A DNA stretch of 64,000 nucleotides from an uncultured Fibrobacter sp. (GTDB lineage: Bacteria > Fibrobacterota > Fibrobacteria > Fibrobacterales > Fibrobacteraceae), in contig NZ_ONDD01000007.1 in assembly GCF_900316465.1 (NCBI RefSeq), positions 62,001 through 126,000 of the forward strand, read 5' to 3'. Below, piece after piece: positions 8,336-16,407 of the stretch. How positions within the stretch are numbered: position 1 is the stretch's first letter; every line of letters starts with the position of its first letter. Position numbers and translations under genes: made by a program. The notes beneath the pieces are model-generated. The model was not told where the DNA came from and did no database searches. It saw only the letters and a list, made by a program, of their open reading frames with translations.

Positions 8336-10704
8336 TAAATTCCCAATTGAACTTCGACGCCGAATTGCACGTACAGGCCCATGCCCTTGGCAATGAACGG
8401 CACCAGGTCGTAGCCATCGGTAATGTCATCGTTATTGTCGCGAGTCACCCAAGAACGTTCGCGGGCGTTTTCGCTACCCAAGAACTTAAGCGCACTCACG
8501 TCCAAGTTAGCAAAGATGTTGTCCACTTCCACGAAGAATCTTGCCGTCCTGAAGAAGCTATTGTTCTTGCCGATCAAGTCAAGGTTCACGCGGGCATCCG
8601 TGCGGAACATGTCCGTATAGTCATTGAAATCCTTAAGGCGGCGAGTTCCATTGCTACGGTCCATGGCGTTAGAGGGCGTAATCTCGTAGTAGTACAGCGG
8701 ACGGTGCAATGCCGCATGGTGCGTAATGATGAATGAAAGAATCGAATCCTTACGCGGATAATAACGGAAGTGAGAAAGAATATCCAGACGAGAGTTCGCT
8801 TCCCACGGGAGCGACTTGCCACCATCAAGTTCGTATTCACCGTACACGGAGCTCACGTTTGTCGCCATCGAGAAATGATGCGAGGTCTTGAGTTCCATGG
8901 TGGCAGAGGCGCCCGCCACCCAAGCGTAGTCAATCGGAGTCACGTCTTCGTACTGTGCAAATGCCTTGGGCATCGGGAGCAGCGGATCCGGGTAATAACG
9001 GCCAAAGCCGGAACCCTGCGCAATCAAGTACTTGGAATTGTAGCCCAAGCCGAGCTTGCCGGATACGCCCGATTCCAAGCGCCCCGTCAGTTCGCCATCG
9101 TCATAGTAAGGCTTCCAGTCGCTACGGTAAGCGGCATTTGCAATCAAACGCCAGAAGGCCGTATCGACCTTCGAAAGGTTCTGGTCAAAGTCGAACGAGG
9201 CGGTCGGCGCCGCTTCGCGTTCGCCCAGATCGGTCACCGCACCCACAGACAGAATCTTCTGCGAAAAGTCGCTCTGCCAGTTCATGCGGCCAGCACCCGA
9301 CCAAACGCCAGCATTAAAGTCATCCGAAAGCGAGCCACCATAGTCCTGGTAGCTGCGTTCCACAAAGTGGTGTTCATAGAGCAAGGCCCAGCTCAACTTG
9401 GAACCCAAGATAGAACCCTTGAAGTTCTTGTCGGCACCGGCCGTCAAAGTCGTATGGGTCTGTTCGTAGCCATCGATGTAGGTCGCCGCTTCCTTGGAGT
9501 TTGCCGTATTGCGGAATCCCTTAGTATCGCGGAGCGTATCGCCCAGCACTTCGCGCACCACGCCGGCATGCACAGAGGTACCGAAGCGGGAATTGTATTC
9601 AGCGCCCACCACCAAGTACTGCTGTTTACCTTCGATAATGTCAATCGAGTTCACCTCGTTATAAGAGGTCGCGGTATCCTGGTGCACGCTATACTCGTCA
9701 GAGCTGTACAAGGTACGCAAGGCCCAAGTGTTGCCACTGCTGTCAGAACCATTAAACTGGGCGTACACGTCAAAGGCAGTCAGGTCATACGGGTCAGAGG
9801 TCTTCACGTTACAATCGCTACCCGAGCATTCCCCGCTGCGATCCTTGCGGAATTCGCTAAAGAACTTTTCGCCCATGTTCTTGAGCATTTCATCGTCAAG
9901 TCTGCGGAAAGAGAACCTGAAGCTGTCCCAGAAAAGCCACGGGGCGTCGACCACCACTTCTTGCAAGGCAATGCCAGCAGTGCCTCGCAGGCCCCAATCA
10001 CCCTTAGTCTGTTCGGGGATGTACTGCACCGAAGTCGCAAGGCCCTGACCAATCGGGCCTTCGCCATAATGGTCATGAATTTCAATCGCGCTCAAGATAT
10101 GCGGGTTAATCACCGAAAGGTTACCCGGGAAGCCCACATCCAGGTGGCGCATATTCGGCACGCGAAGTCTGCCCAAGTGGTAAGCCACGTCGCTTGCACG
10201 GGAGCCTTCGTAGTAAAGCGCACTGCTAAAGTCTTTCTGTCCCGAAATACCCGGCATCTGGCTCAGATGTTCCGTCACGTCAAAACGCATACCGGCAGCA
10301 TCTTCGAGTTTGTCGAGATTCACCTTGCGTTCAAAGTTCCACTGTACCTTGTCGCCACCGCCACCAATCACGGTGCTTGTACCCAGGTTGCGCACGTCGG
10401 CGGTCGTCTGCATGGTGATCACCATGTCGAACAAATCCGCGAAATCTTGCAGTTCCACCTGCACGCTATCGAAGCCATCTTTTTTAAAGATAAGCACGGC
10501 GTTCTTGGAATCGGCAGTCAATTCAAATCGACCGTCAGCATCCGTTTCACCAAGCTTCTTACCCGAGACATAGGTAATCGTTGCATTCTTGATAGGCAAA
10601 TCGGTTTCGGATTCCAGAACCACACCCACAATCAAGGTCGGGGTCGCGGCAAACACGGCAGCTGCAAAAAGCAGTACAAAAACAAACAGGGAACGAATTC
10701 TCAT
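8335..10704 (-). CDS. TonB-dependent-receptor-like outer membrane protein with carboxypeptidase-regulatory N-terminal domain
   Basis: 789 residues. A signal peptide (about 1-19) is followed by a beta-sandwich CarboxypepD_reg-like domain (VVLESETDLPIKNATITYVSGKKLGETDADGRFEL, about 28-105). Next is a plug-like region (MPGISGQKDFSSALYYEGSRASDV...) and then long beta-strand-rich sequence ending in the short aromatic/hydrophobic tail FGVEVQLGI, as in barrel proteins. The fold suggests an outer-membrane receptor or its relatives; the substrate is unknown. It is the first gene of a two-gene unit with the VanX-like dipeptidase, which hints at peptide or muropeptide uptake, but that is inference only. 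It shares a 43-base divergent promoter region with the amidase gene. Confidence 0.8.
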   Translation of the reverse strand: MRIRSLFVFVLLFAAAVFAATPTLIVGVVLESETDLPIKNATITYVSGKKLGETDADGRFELTADSKNAVLIFKKDGFDSVQVELQDFADLFDMVITMQTTADVRNLGTSTVIGGGGDKVQWNFERKVNLDKLEDAAGMRFDVTEHLSQMPGISGQKDFSSALYYEGSRASDVAYHLGRLRVPNMRHLDVGFPGNLSVINPHILSAIEIHDHYGEGPIGQGLATSVQYIPEQTKGDWGLRGTAGIALQEVVVDAPWLFWDSFRFSFRRLDDEMLKNMGEKFFSEFRKDRSGECSGSDCNVKTSDPYDLTAFDVYAQFNGSDSSGNTWALRTLYSSDEYSVHQDTATSYNEVNSIDIIEGKQQYLVVGAEYNSRFGTSVHAGVVREVLGDTLRDTKGFRNTANSKEAATYIDGYEQTHTTLTAGADKNFKGSILGSKLSWALLYEHHFVERSYQDYGGSLSDDFNAGVWSGAGRMNWQSDFSQKILSVGAVTDLGEREAAPTASFDFDQNLSKVDTAFWRLIANAAYRSDWKPYYDDGELTGRLESGVSGKLGLGYNSKYLIAQGSGFGRYYPDPLLPMPKAFAQYEDVTPIDYAWVAGASATMELKTSHHFSMATNVSSVYGEYELDGGKSLPWEANSRLDILSHFRYYPRKDSILSFIITHHAALHRPLYYYEITPSNAMDRSNGTRRLKDFNDYTDMFRTDARVNLDLIGKNNSFFRTARFFVEVDNIFANLDVSALKFLGSENARERSWVTRDNNDDITDGYDLVPFIAKGMGLYVQFGVEVQLGI

Positions 10705-10765
10705 GATTCTTAAATTAGAAAAAACGCCGCCCTAAGTTCTCCCGACAATGAGCTATATTTACAGT

Positions 10766-11536
10766 ATGCTCGATATTTACTTGGTACAAATGGAAGTCGC
10801 CCCGAACGACAAGGCAAAAAACTTCGCCAAAGTACGCGAATTGACCGCAAATGTCCATAAAGAGCCGAACGATCCCGTACCCGGTTTAATCATATTACCC
10901 GAAATGTTTGCCACAGGCTACCTGCCCCTGCACCCCGAATCTGCCGCCGAAGACTTCTCGACCAAGGATTCCGGCGAAACCGCCCAGCTTTTATATGAAC
11001 TAGCGAACCAAACCGGTTGCTATGTCATGGGCGCAGGCATCGCATTTTCGAGCAGCAAGCTTTTGAACCACAGCAGCGTCTACGCCCCCGGCAACGCAAA
11101 AGAATTCGCCCACTACGACAAGCGCCGTCCCTTCTTTATGGAACAGCCCAAATTCAACGCCGGCGAAAAAGTTAATTTGTTTGAAATTCAGAATTGGAAC
11201 GTCGCCGCGACCATCTGTTTTGACTTGCGATTCCCGGAGCTCTATCGCGACGCCACCAAAGCGGGCGCAAGACTCATCACGGTTCAAGCCGCATGGCCCG
11301 TAGAACGAATCGCCCACTGGAGAACCCTTCTGCAGGCCCGCGCCATCGAAGACCAGGTGTACATCGCAGCCGTAAACACCGCTGTCTACGGCGGAAACTC
11401 AATGATTGTAAGCCCTAAAGGCGAAATCATGGCAGAAACCGACGACAAAAGCGAATGCATCGTGCATGCACGCATTGAATCGGCACCGCAAGAAGAATAT
11501 CGCAAAAAATTCCCTGTTTTAAGGGACATTTTATAA
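10766..11536 (+). CDS. Carbon-nitrogen hydrolase (nitrilase superfamily, omega-amidase-like)
   Basis: Cytoplasmic amidase of about 256 residues. The catalytic triad is visible: Glu in ILPEMFATGY, Lys in YDKRRPFF and Cys in ATICFDLRFPEL. The RFPEL context and overall length resemble the YafV/Nit2 omega-amidase branch, which hydrolyses 2-oxoglutaramate-type amides, but substrate cannot be fixed from motifs. The ATG at 10766 (MLDIYLVQMEV) fits the family N-terminus. An in-frame ATG at 10748 would add six residues, and TATATTTA between the two resembles a -10 box. It is divergent from the receptor gene. Confidence 0.88.
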   Translation: MLDIYLVQMEVAPNDKAKNFAKVRELTANVHKEPNDPVPGLIILPEMFATGYLPLHPESAAEDFSTKDSGETAQLLYELANQTGCYVMGAGIAFSSSKLLNHSSVYAPGNAKEFAHYDKRRPFFMEQPKFNAGEKVNLFEIQNWNVAATICFDLRFPELYRDATKAGARLITVQAAWPVERIAHWRTLLQARAIEDQVYIAAVNTAVYGGNSMIVSPKGEIMAETDDKSECIVHARIESAPQEEYRKKFPVLRDIL

Positions 11537-11758
11537 TATAAAGTAAACAAATCTATACAAAGCAAATTAGAGTAATTTTCATCACATTTTCTCCAATTGT
11601 AAAGATTTGATTTAATTCACGGACTATCAACAAGTTAGCTTCAACATACCCAAAAAGCCGAAAAAAAAGGCATTATTTTTGACATTGAAATGTCAGAAAT
11701 TTATTGTATCTTTATTGACATAAACGAATCGACAGTGTCTTAACGTGTGAGGTAAATT
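11537..11758. other. 222-base AT-rich intergenic region upstream of a 43-residue gene
   Basis: No gene is seen here. It contains a perfect palindrome (11680-11695) that overlaps a TTGACA hexamer (11679-11684). TATTGT lies 17 bases downstream, so a sigma-70-like promoter for the small gene at 11759 is plausible. Confidence 0.5.
11680..11695. promoter_or_regulatory. Palindrome TGACATTGAAATGTCA, possible operator overlapping a -35 box
   Basis: Perfect 7-base arms TGACATT/AATGTCA with a 2-base centre. The preceding T makes TTGACA (11679-11684), with TATTGT 17 bases on. A repressor bound here would cover the -35 region of the promoter for the 43-residue gene. No regulator is assigned. Confidence 0.4.
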
Positions 11759-11890
11759 ATGTCGAACACAAACAGACTCCAGTATGCGAAGGCGTTAATT
11801 AAGGCCGGAATCACTCGTGAACTGATTCTCAAAATCACAGCGATTTCGAGCTATCAGTATTCGCAGATTCAAAGAGAACTTGCGGCCTAA
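11759..11890 (+). CDS. Small hypothetical protein, 43 residues, helix-turn-helix-like
   Basis: A clean ATG with GAGG eight bases upstream opens a 43-codon frame starting MSNTNRLQYAKALIKAGITR and ending in QIQRELAA. Two predicted helices around AKALIKAGITRELILKITAIS and a third at SSYQYSQIQREL resemble a tri-helical DNA-binding motif. No family is recognised and the HTH idea is inference from pattern only. It ends 17 bases before the next gene, so the two may be cotranscribed. Confidence 0.6.
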   Translation: MSNTNRLQYAKALIKAGITRELILKITAISSYQYSQIQRELAA

Positions 11891-11907
11891 GGTTTCGTAC
11901 TTTGAAA

Positions 11908-12261
11908 ATGGTGTTGGTTATTCAAGCGCAGCCCGCCACCTCGAACGAGGAAAGGCAGGCTGTGCTTTTTAATTGCTATCGCGACGGTTCGCTTTTGCTC
12001 GAAGCCAAAGACGGCAAAAAGCCCGCCCGCTTTTACCTCAAGCCAGGAGACATTTTCCCGTGGGACCAGTTTTTGCCCAAGCTCCTTGTCAACTGGCAAC
12101 TCTCTGACTACAAAGACATTCCTAAGGAATTCACGCCCGAAAAGCGCATTCCCGATTTCGTACTCGAAGGCATCCTCAAAGAACCTCTCGAAAACCAACT
12201 CAAGATTTTGGCCACCCTCAGGGCCCAAGGGTATTTCCCTCCGCTTAAGGCCAGAGGCTAA
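11908..12261 (+). CDS. Hypothetical protein, 117 residues
   Basis: Soluble protein with no recognised family. Features are LLLEAKDGKKPARFYLKPGDIFPWDQFLPKLL and a C-terminal stretch LENQLKILATLRAQGYFPPL. The start is taken at ATG 11908; a TTG two codons earlier is possible. It lies directly before the maltokinase-like gene and after the 43-residue gene, in the same direction, separated only by a repeat remnant, so a shared transcript is likely. Nothing seen fixes its function. Confidence 0.7.
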   Translation: MVLVIQAQPATSNEERQAVLFNCYRDGSLLLEAKDGKKPARFYLKPGDIFPWDQFLPKLLVNWQLSDYKDIPKEFTPEKRIPDFVLEGILKEPLENQLKILATLRAQGYFPPLKARG

Positions 12262-12290
12262 TGTGAAATGAGATATGTGCGATGATTGAG
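12260..12290 (+). repeat. TGTGAAATGAGATATGTG repeat remnant (copy 2)
   Basis: AATGTGAAATGAGATATGTGCGATGATTGAG matches the left arm of the palindromic repeats at 748-808 and 40539-40606. The right arm is missing. The ATG of the maltokinase-like gene (12282) lies inside it, so a truncated repeat appears to supply its start region. Confidence 0.6.
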
Positions 12291-13442
12291 GACATTTCAG
12301 AAAAACGCTGGTTCATGGGCAAAGGCCGCCCCATCCATTCTATCGAAAAACTCGACAGTTTACCCCTCGGCGGCACAAAAGTTTCGATTGTTCAAGTCCT
12401 TTTTGAAAACGGCGAACGAGATTACTACTGCGTCATCGAAGACGAATCCAAAATAGGCGCGGTACTCGCCGAATACTTCGGCCCAAAATTTCCAAAAGAA
12501 ACCTTGCTGCACGCACAACCCCTGAATGCAGAGCAAAGCAATTCCGCTTTCTACTCCAAGGGTGAATTCTTTTTCAAACTGTACCGCCGTTTGCAAGTCG
12601 GCGAACACCCCGAAGCAGAAATTCTCAAGCACCTGAGCCAAAAAACGGCGCAAGGGCTCCCCAAAATCGCCCCGGATTTCTATAGCGATTTCAGCTACAC
12701 AAAAGACGGCGAAACACGAACCCTCGGGATTCTCGAAGAACACATTCCTGACGCACAGAATGCTTGGGATTTGATGGTCCGCACACCAAATGAGATAACG
12801 CAATCCGGCAGCCAGATTTTTTTTGCAGACGCAGCATTCGAACTCGGGCGCACGACCGCCCAAATGCACAAGGCGCTCAAAGATCTAGAAGGCACGCCCG
12901 CGCAGGCCGAAGAAATTCCCTTCGACAAGCTCATCGGGCTCTTGAAGGCAAACGGGAAAGATGACCTCGTGCCGATTATTCAGAAAAAGCAATTCCTTTT
13001 CCAACAAAAAAAGGAGATCCCGGATTTAATCCGGGATGACAAGCAGAATGCAAGAGCACTCACACCGCAGCGTATTCACGGAGATTATCACTTAGGGCAG
13101 TTGCTTTATAAAGACGGCAAGTTTATCGTGCTGGACTTCGAAGGCGAACCCACCCGCACTCTGAAATACAGGCGCAGACTCCGCTCCCCCGCCGCCGACA
13201 TAGCCGGCATGCTCCGCAGCTTCGCCTATGCCAGCGCCGTCCGCGGCGAAAAAGAATTCGAGCAAGTCACGGCCGAAGCCTTTTTGCAAGGCTACAGCCG
13301 TGAATCCGGCATTTCTGTATCGCAATTAAAAGAAGAGGCCTCGCCCTATGTACTGGGCAAGGCCATCTACGAAGCTTGTTACGAGCTGGAATTCCGACCC
13401 GACTGGTTCTGGATTCCAGAACGGGCGATTACAGCACCGTAA
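12282..13442 (+). CDS. Maltokinase-like phosphotransferase with an in-frame palindromic repeat
   Basis: Resembles maltokinases (Mak/Pep2), which phosphorylate maltose to maltose 1-phosphate for GlgE-type glucan synthesis. The N-terminal RWFMGKGRP (residues 9-17) and the kinase core HGDYHLGQLL (about 266), VLDFEGEP (about 283) and SPAADIAGMLRSFAYAS (about 300) are the family's hallmarks, with catalytic Asp in HGD and metal-binding Asp in DFEG. At 386 residues it is shorter than the usual 430-460. Residues about 244-254 (KKEIPDLIRDDK) come from a dispersed DNA repeat (13011-13042) inserted in frame just before the catalytic loop. No glgE or treS gene is nearby, so the donor pathway is inferred only. 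Confidence 0.82.
   Translation: MIEDISEKRWFMGKGRPIHSIEKLDSLPLGGTKVSIVQVLFENGERDYYCVIEDESKIGAVLAEYFGPKFPKETLLHAQPLNAEQSNSAFYSKGEFFFKLYRRLQVGEHPEAEILKHLSQKTAQGLPKIAPDFYSDFSYTKDGETRTLGILEEHIPDAQNAWDLMVRTPNEITQSGSQIFFADAAFELGRTTAQMHKALKDLEGTPAQAEEIPFDKLIGLLKANGKDDLVPIIQKKQFLFQQKKEIPDLIRDDKQNARALTPQRIHGDYHLGQLLYKDGKFIVLDFEGEPTRTLKYRRRLRSPAADIAGMLRSFAYASAVRGEKEFEQVTAEAFLQGYSRESGISVSQLKEEASPYVLGKAIYEACYELEFRPDWFWIPERAITAP
13011..13042 (+). repeat. GGAGATCCCGG...CCGGGATGACA palindromic repeat (copy 3), inside a coding region
   Basis: AAGGAGATCCCGG-ATTTAAT-CCGGGATGACA is a near-consensus copy of the family seen intergenically at 2413, 7571, 48687 and 63556. Here it lies within the maltokinase-like gene and is read in frame as KEIPDLIRDD. 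Confidence 0.9.
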
Positions 13443-13454
13443 TTTTTTACGGAG

Positions 13455-13607
13455 CTAATTTTCTTCTAGATCAAGCCACACATTTTCATCATCACAATTA
13501 TCGCAGTTATCACAAGTGGATGCACAAAGCACCCTTTCATGTTCAAATTCCAGCACGGTCATCTGCGGTTTTAAATATTCTTTTTTCTGTTCGATTTTAA
13601 TATTCAT
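13455..13607 (-). CDS. Small Cys/Asp-rich peptide, 50 residues
   Basis: This frame starts MNIKIEQKKEYLKPQMTVLE and ends DENVWLDLEEN. In between, FEHERVLCAS is followed by a CDNCDNCDD cluster (residues 32-40; four Cys in all). The pattern K-x-Y-x-K-P-x-M-x-V-x-E...LCAS resembles short peptides found in many copies in Bacteroidota and Fibrobacterota, whose role is unknown to me. It starts nine bases after the stop of the secreted 528-residue protein, so it is probably cotranscribed. It could be a peptide precursor, a metal-binding peptide or a small regulator; none is shown by the sequence. The GGGG before its ATG is a weak ribosome site. Confidence 0.65.
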   Translation of the reverse strand: MNIKIEQKKEYLKPQMTVLEFEHERVLCASTCDNCDNCDDENVWLDLEEN

Positions 13608-13616
13608 TGTGCACCC

Positions 13617-15203
13617 CTACTTTTTAATGACCTTTTTGCCATAGTATGCACCACGAGCCGTGGGTGCGCCATTCAATTTGCGACCCTTCAAGTCATAGTC
13701 ACGTTTCATCTGGAACAACTCGCCAGTGCGGGTATTCATGCGCCCCACAAATGTTGTGTGTTCACCATCTTCATCATCATCAATCAGTTCAACATCTATT
13801 ATTTCCGGGATATCAGAAATAATTGCGGATTCACCAAACGCGGCAGGACGAGGACTTGGACTAGAGCAAACAATTTTAACATCGGCATCTTTTTTACGGA
13901 AGTACGCACGCATTGCCGGAGCCGTAGAAGAGGTTGAAACCTTTCCAAACTTACCTTGCAAATCGCCTTCTCCAAACAGGGCGTAATAAAGGTTTACATT
14001 GGCATCGTCTTTCCACGTTCTGTATGAATAATTACCCGCAAAAAGCCAATTTCCTGATTCCCCCCAAACTTCATTGTTTCCACTCGTTTGGAAAGTAGCC
14101 TTATCACCTTTCAAATCAATATTCAAACTTGTATCACCTGCTTTCACTACAACTATATAAGGCGTATTTGCTGCAGGACGATTTCCGTCACCAATATATT
14201 TCATTTTCGCCCTCCACTGGCAACCATCCTGCACGACAGTTCTTAAACCATAGAACTTCGCATTAAATGTCGCATTGTCAGGCAAGGTAAAGGGCAATAT
14301 CGTTGTCGCAGGAAGGCCCCTGTTGTCAAATTCGCGTTGATATTCAATAGAGCCAACTTCAATAGCTTCGGGAATATTTACAGTAGCCGAACCACTATAG
14401 TTACCATCAATAATGGCCTTATCACCAACAAACACAACAGGAGCATAAGGCATCAACAGTTTACCCTTAATAGCTGAAGATGTTAACGTACCTTCGTATT
14501 TATTAGCGGATTCATCTTTAAGTGCCTTACCCGAAACTACAGAAACAGAGCCAGAGTAACTACTGACATAAATATTATCCGTAAGATTTCTCCAACCAAG
14601 AGTTATAGTACCGGAACTAGCTAAACTACAGCCAGATTTAATACCATGATAACTACTTCCACCAGTGGTCACTGCATAAACTGAACCACCATTAATGGTA
14701 ACGTCATGAGTAGCACAGATAGCATCTGTACCACTAGTGGTTGCATTAATTATGCCACCATTGACCGTTAGACTACTAACGTAAAAAGCCCTTCCATCAG
14801 GATCAAACGAAATAGAAAGAATGCCATCTTTTTTTCCGGACTGGTTAAGATTCATCGAACCAGTCTGTTCCCTTTGTCCATAAATCGTGACATTAGTAGC
14901 CTCAATGAGATTTGTTTTGCTACCACTCACATTTAGTGATGCGCCATCGGCAAGGATAAAATAGAGGTTTCCGCTTGACTTCAGCTGACTTGTATAGCTT
15001 AGGCTACCTTCAACCACATACCAACCACCAGAAGATAAACTACTAATATTCGTATTAGTATCTAATACGGTGCAATCATGCGTTTTTTCCTTTCCATCCT
15101 CATCAATGTAGGATACAGATTTAGTCGCACCCCAGCTATTCGCAGCCATCAACAGGGCAACAGGCAAAGCCAGTCCCACCCTCATTTTTGCATTTTTATT
15201 CAT
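13617..15203 (-). CDS. Secreted beta-repeat protein with T9SS-like C-terminal sorting tail
   Basis: 528 residues. A signal peptide (about 1-26, ending ANSWGA) follows a strong GGGGAG ribosome site. Residues about 60-230 hold short beta-helix-like repeats (LTVNGGIINATTSGTDAICA, VTINGGSVYAVTTGG). The second half is beta-sandwich-like, then an acidic linker (DDDEDGEHT). The end, YDLKGRKLNGAPTARGAYYG, resembles the C-terminal domain that directs proteins through the type IX secretion system and anchors them at the surface. The function is unknown; beta-helix surface proteins of fibre degraders often bind polysaccharide. It heads a unit with the 50-residue Cys-rich peptide. Confidence 0.78.
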   Translation of the reverse strand: MNKNAKMRVGLALPVALLMAANSWGATKSVSYIDEDGKEKTHDCTVLDTNTNISSLSSGGWYVVEGSLSYTSQLKSSGNLYFILADGASLNVSGSKTNLIEATNVTIYGQREQTGSMNLNQSGKKDGILSISFDPDGRAFYVSSLTVNGGIINATTSGTDAICATHDVTINGGSVYAVTTGGSSYHGIKSGCSLASSGTITLGWRNLTDNIYVSSYSGSVSVVSGKALKDESANKYEGTLTSSAIKGKLLMPYAPVVFVGDKAIIDGNYSGSATVNIPEAIEVGSIEYQREFDNRGLPATTILPFTLPDNATFNAKFYGLRTVVQDGCQWRAKMKYIGDGNRPAANTPYIVVVKAGDTSLNIDLKGDKATFQTSGNNEVWGESGNWLFAGNYSYRTWKDDANVNLYYALFGEGDLQGKFGKVSTSSTAPAMRAYFRKKDADVKIVCSSPSPRPAAFGESAIISDIPEIIDVELIDDDEDGEHTTFVGRMNTRTGELFQMKRDYDLKGRKLNGAPTARGAYYGKKVIKK

Positions 15204-15286
15204 TTTAAAGCTCCCCTTTCAGCATAAGCTGAAAATTTTCTTACGCAAATATTACTTTAACAACGGGTTCCCGTCAAGGTTATAGC

Positions 15287-15328
15287 AAAAAAAGCCGGTC
15301 CCCAACACGGGAAAACCGACTTTTTTTT
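15287..15328. terminator. Bidirectional-type terminator between queA and the secreted protein gene
   Basis: Arms AAAAAAAGCCGGT and ACCGACTTTTTTT (one G-T type mismatch) enclose a second GC pairing, CCC with GGG. Read leftward it follows queA after 24 bases and ends in seven T. Confidence 0.85.
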
Positions 15329-15351
15329 ATGAATTGTTTTTACAGAAAACG

Positions 15352-16407
15352 TTAAAGAATCAGCATTCCATCGCCGTAGCTGAAAAGCTTCATCTTGTTT
15401 TCAACCGCCATTTTGTAGGCTTCGAGGGTATTTTCGCGGCCATAGAAGGCGGACACCAGCAAGATGAGGCTACTCTTGGGCCAGTGGAAATTGGTCAGCA
15501 AGCCATCCACAATCTTGTAGCGGTAACCCGGATAGAAGAACGCATGGGTCACGCCCTTCTGCGCTTTCACAATACCGTTGGCGTCGGCAATCGTTTCGAC
15601 GACACGCGTACTCGTGGTACCCACCGTTACAATGCGGCCACCTTCGCGCTTGGCCTTGTTAATGATGTCGGCGTTTTCCTTGGTGAGCTCGTAATGTTCG
15701 CCATGCATCTTGTGCTGGGTAAAGTCTTCCACCGAGATATTCTGGAAGGTTCCCGGGCCCACATGCAGCGTGACTTCAGCAACGTAAACGCCCTTCGCCT
15801 TCAAGGCCTCGAGCATTTCTTCGCTAAAGTGCAAGCTCGCCGTCGGAGCGGCCACGGCACCGGAATACTTCGCAAAAATCGTCTGGTAAGCCTTCTTGTC
15901 ATCTTCATCATCGGGGCGATCAATGTAAGGCGGGAGCGGCACGTGGCCTTCGCGATTCATCACCGCTTCGAGTTCCACCGGAGTCACTGCAAAACGCAGC
16001 ACGCGAGCGCCGTCTTCCTTGATGTCTTCGACAACCGTCTTGACGCCAGCAATATCAAGTTCGCGACCAATCTTGAAAGCCTTACCCGGGCGAACTTGCG
16101 CCTCGTAGCGGGCAGAGCCATCTTCGGCGGGAATTAAAGCCTGCACCAAAAGCGTTTCGACTTCGCCGCCGTGTAAGGTATGGCCGTAAAGTCGGGCCGG
16201 AATCACCTTCGTGTTATTCACGACCAGGCAATCGCCCGGCTTGAACAAATCCACAATTTCAGGAGCCTTCAGAATGTGGCGTTCACCGCCATCCTTTGGG
16301 CAATGCAGAATACGGGTTTTCCCCTTGCCCGCCGTGCGGCTAGCAATCAGTTCCTTGGGGAATTCAAAATTATAGTCAGAAAGATTATGCGATTCCATTT
16401 TAGGCAT
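15352..16407 (-). CDS. queA: tRNA preQ1(34) S-adenosylmethionine ribosyltransferase-isomerase
   Basis: Transfers and isomerises ribose from SAM onto preQ1 at tRNA position 34, giving epoxyqueuosine. Family signatures are LIASRTAGKGKTRILHC near residue 21, GDCLVVNNTKVIPARLYG (about 54-71), GAVAAPTASLHFSEEML (about 183), HVGPGTFQNI (about 214), and the C-terminal TNFHWPKSSLILLVSAF (about 308). 351 residues is a normal length. The start ATGCCTAA overlaps the stop of the WYL regulator gene by eight bases; a second ATG three codons in (16398) is an alternative. It is the last gene of a leftward cluster closed by the terminator at 15287-15328. Confidence 0.95.
   Translation of the reverse strand: MPKMESHNLSDYNFEFPKELIASRTAGKGKTRILHCPKDGGERHILKAPEIVDLFKPGDCLVVNNTKVIPARLYGHTLHGGEVETLLVQALIPAEDGSARYEAQVRPGKAFKIGRELDIAGVKTVVEDIKEDGARVLRFAVTPVELEAVMNREGHVPLPPYIDRPDDEDDKKAYQTIFAKYSGAVAAPTASLHFSEEMLEALKAKGVYVAEVTLHVGPGTFQNISVEDFTQHKMHGEHYELTKENADIINKAKREGGRIVTVGTTSTRVVETIADANGIVKAQKGVTHAFFYPGYRYKIVDGLLTNFHWPKSSLILLVSAFYGRENTLEAYKMAVENKMKLFSYGDGMLIL

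Noticed and set aside
8770..10713. 647-codon plus-strand frame opposite the receptor-like gene
   Set aside because: Shadow frame, no signal peptide or motif, and runs into the divergent promoter.
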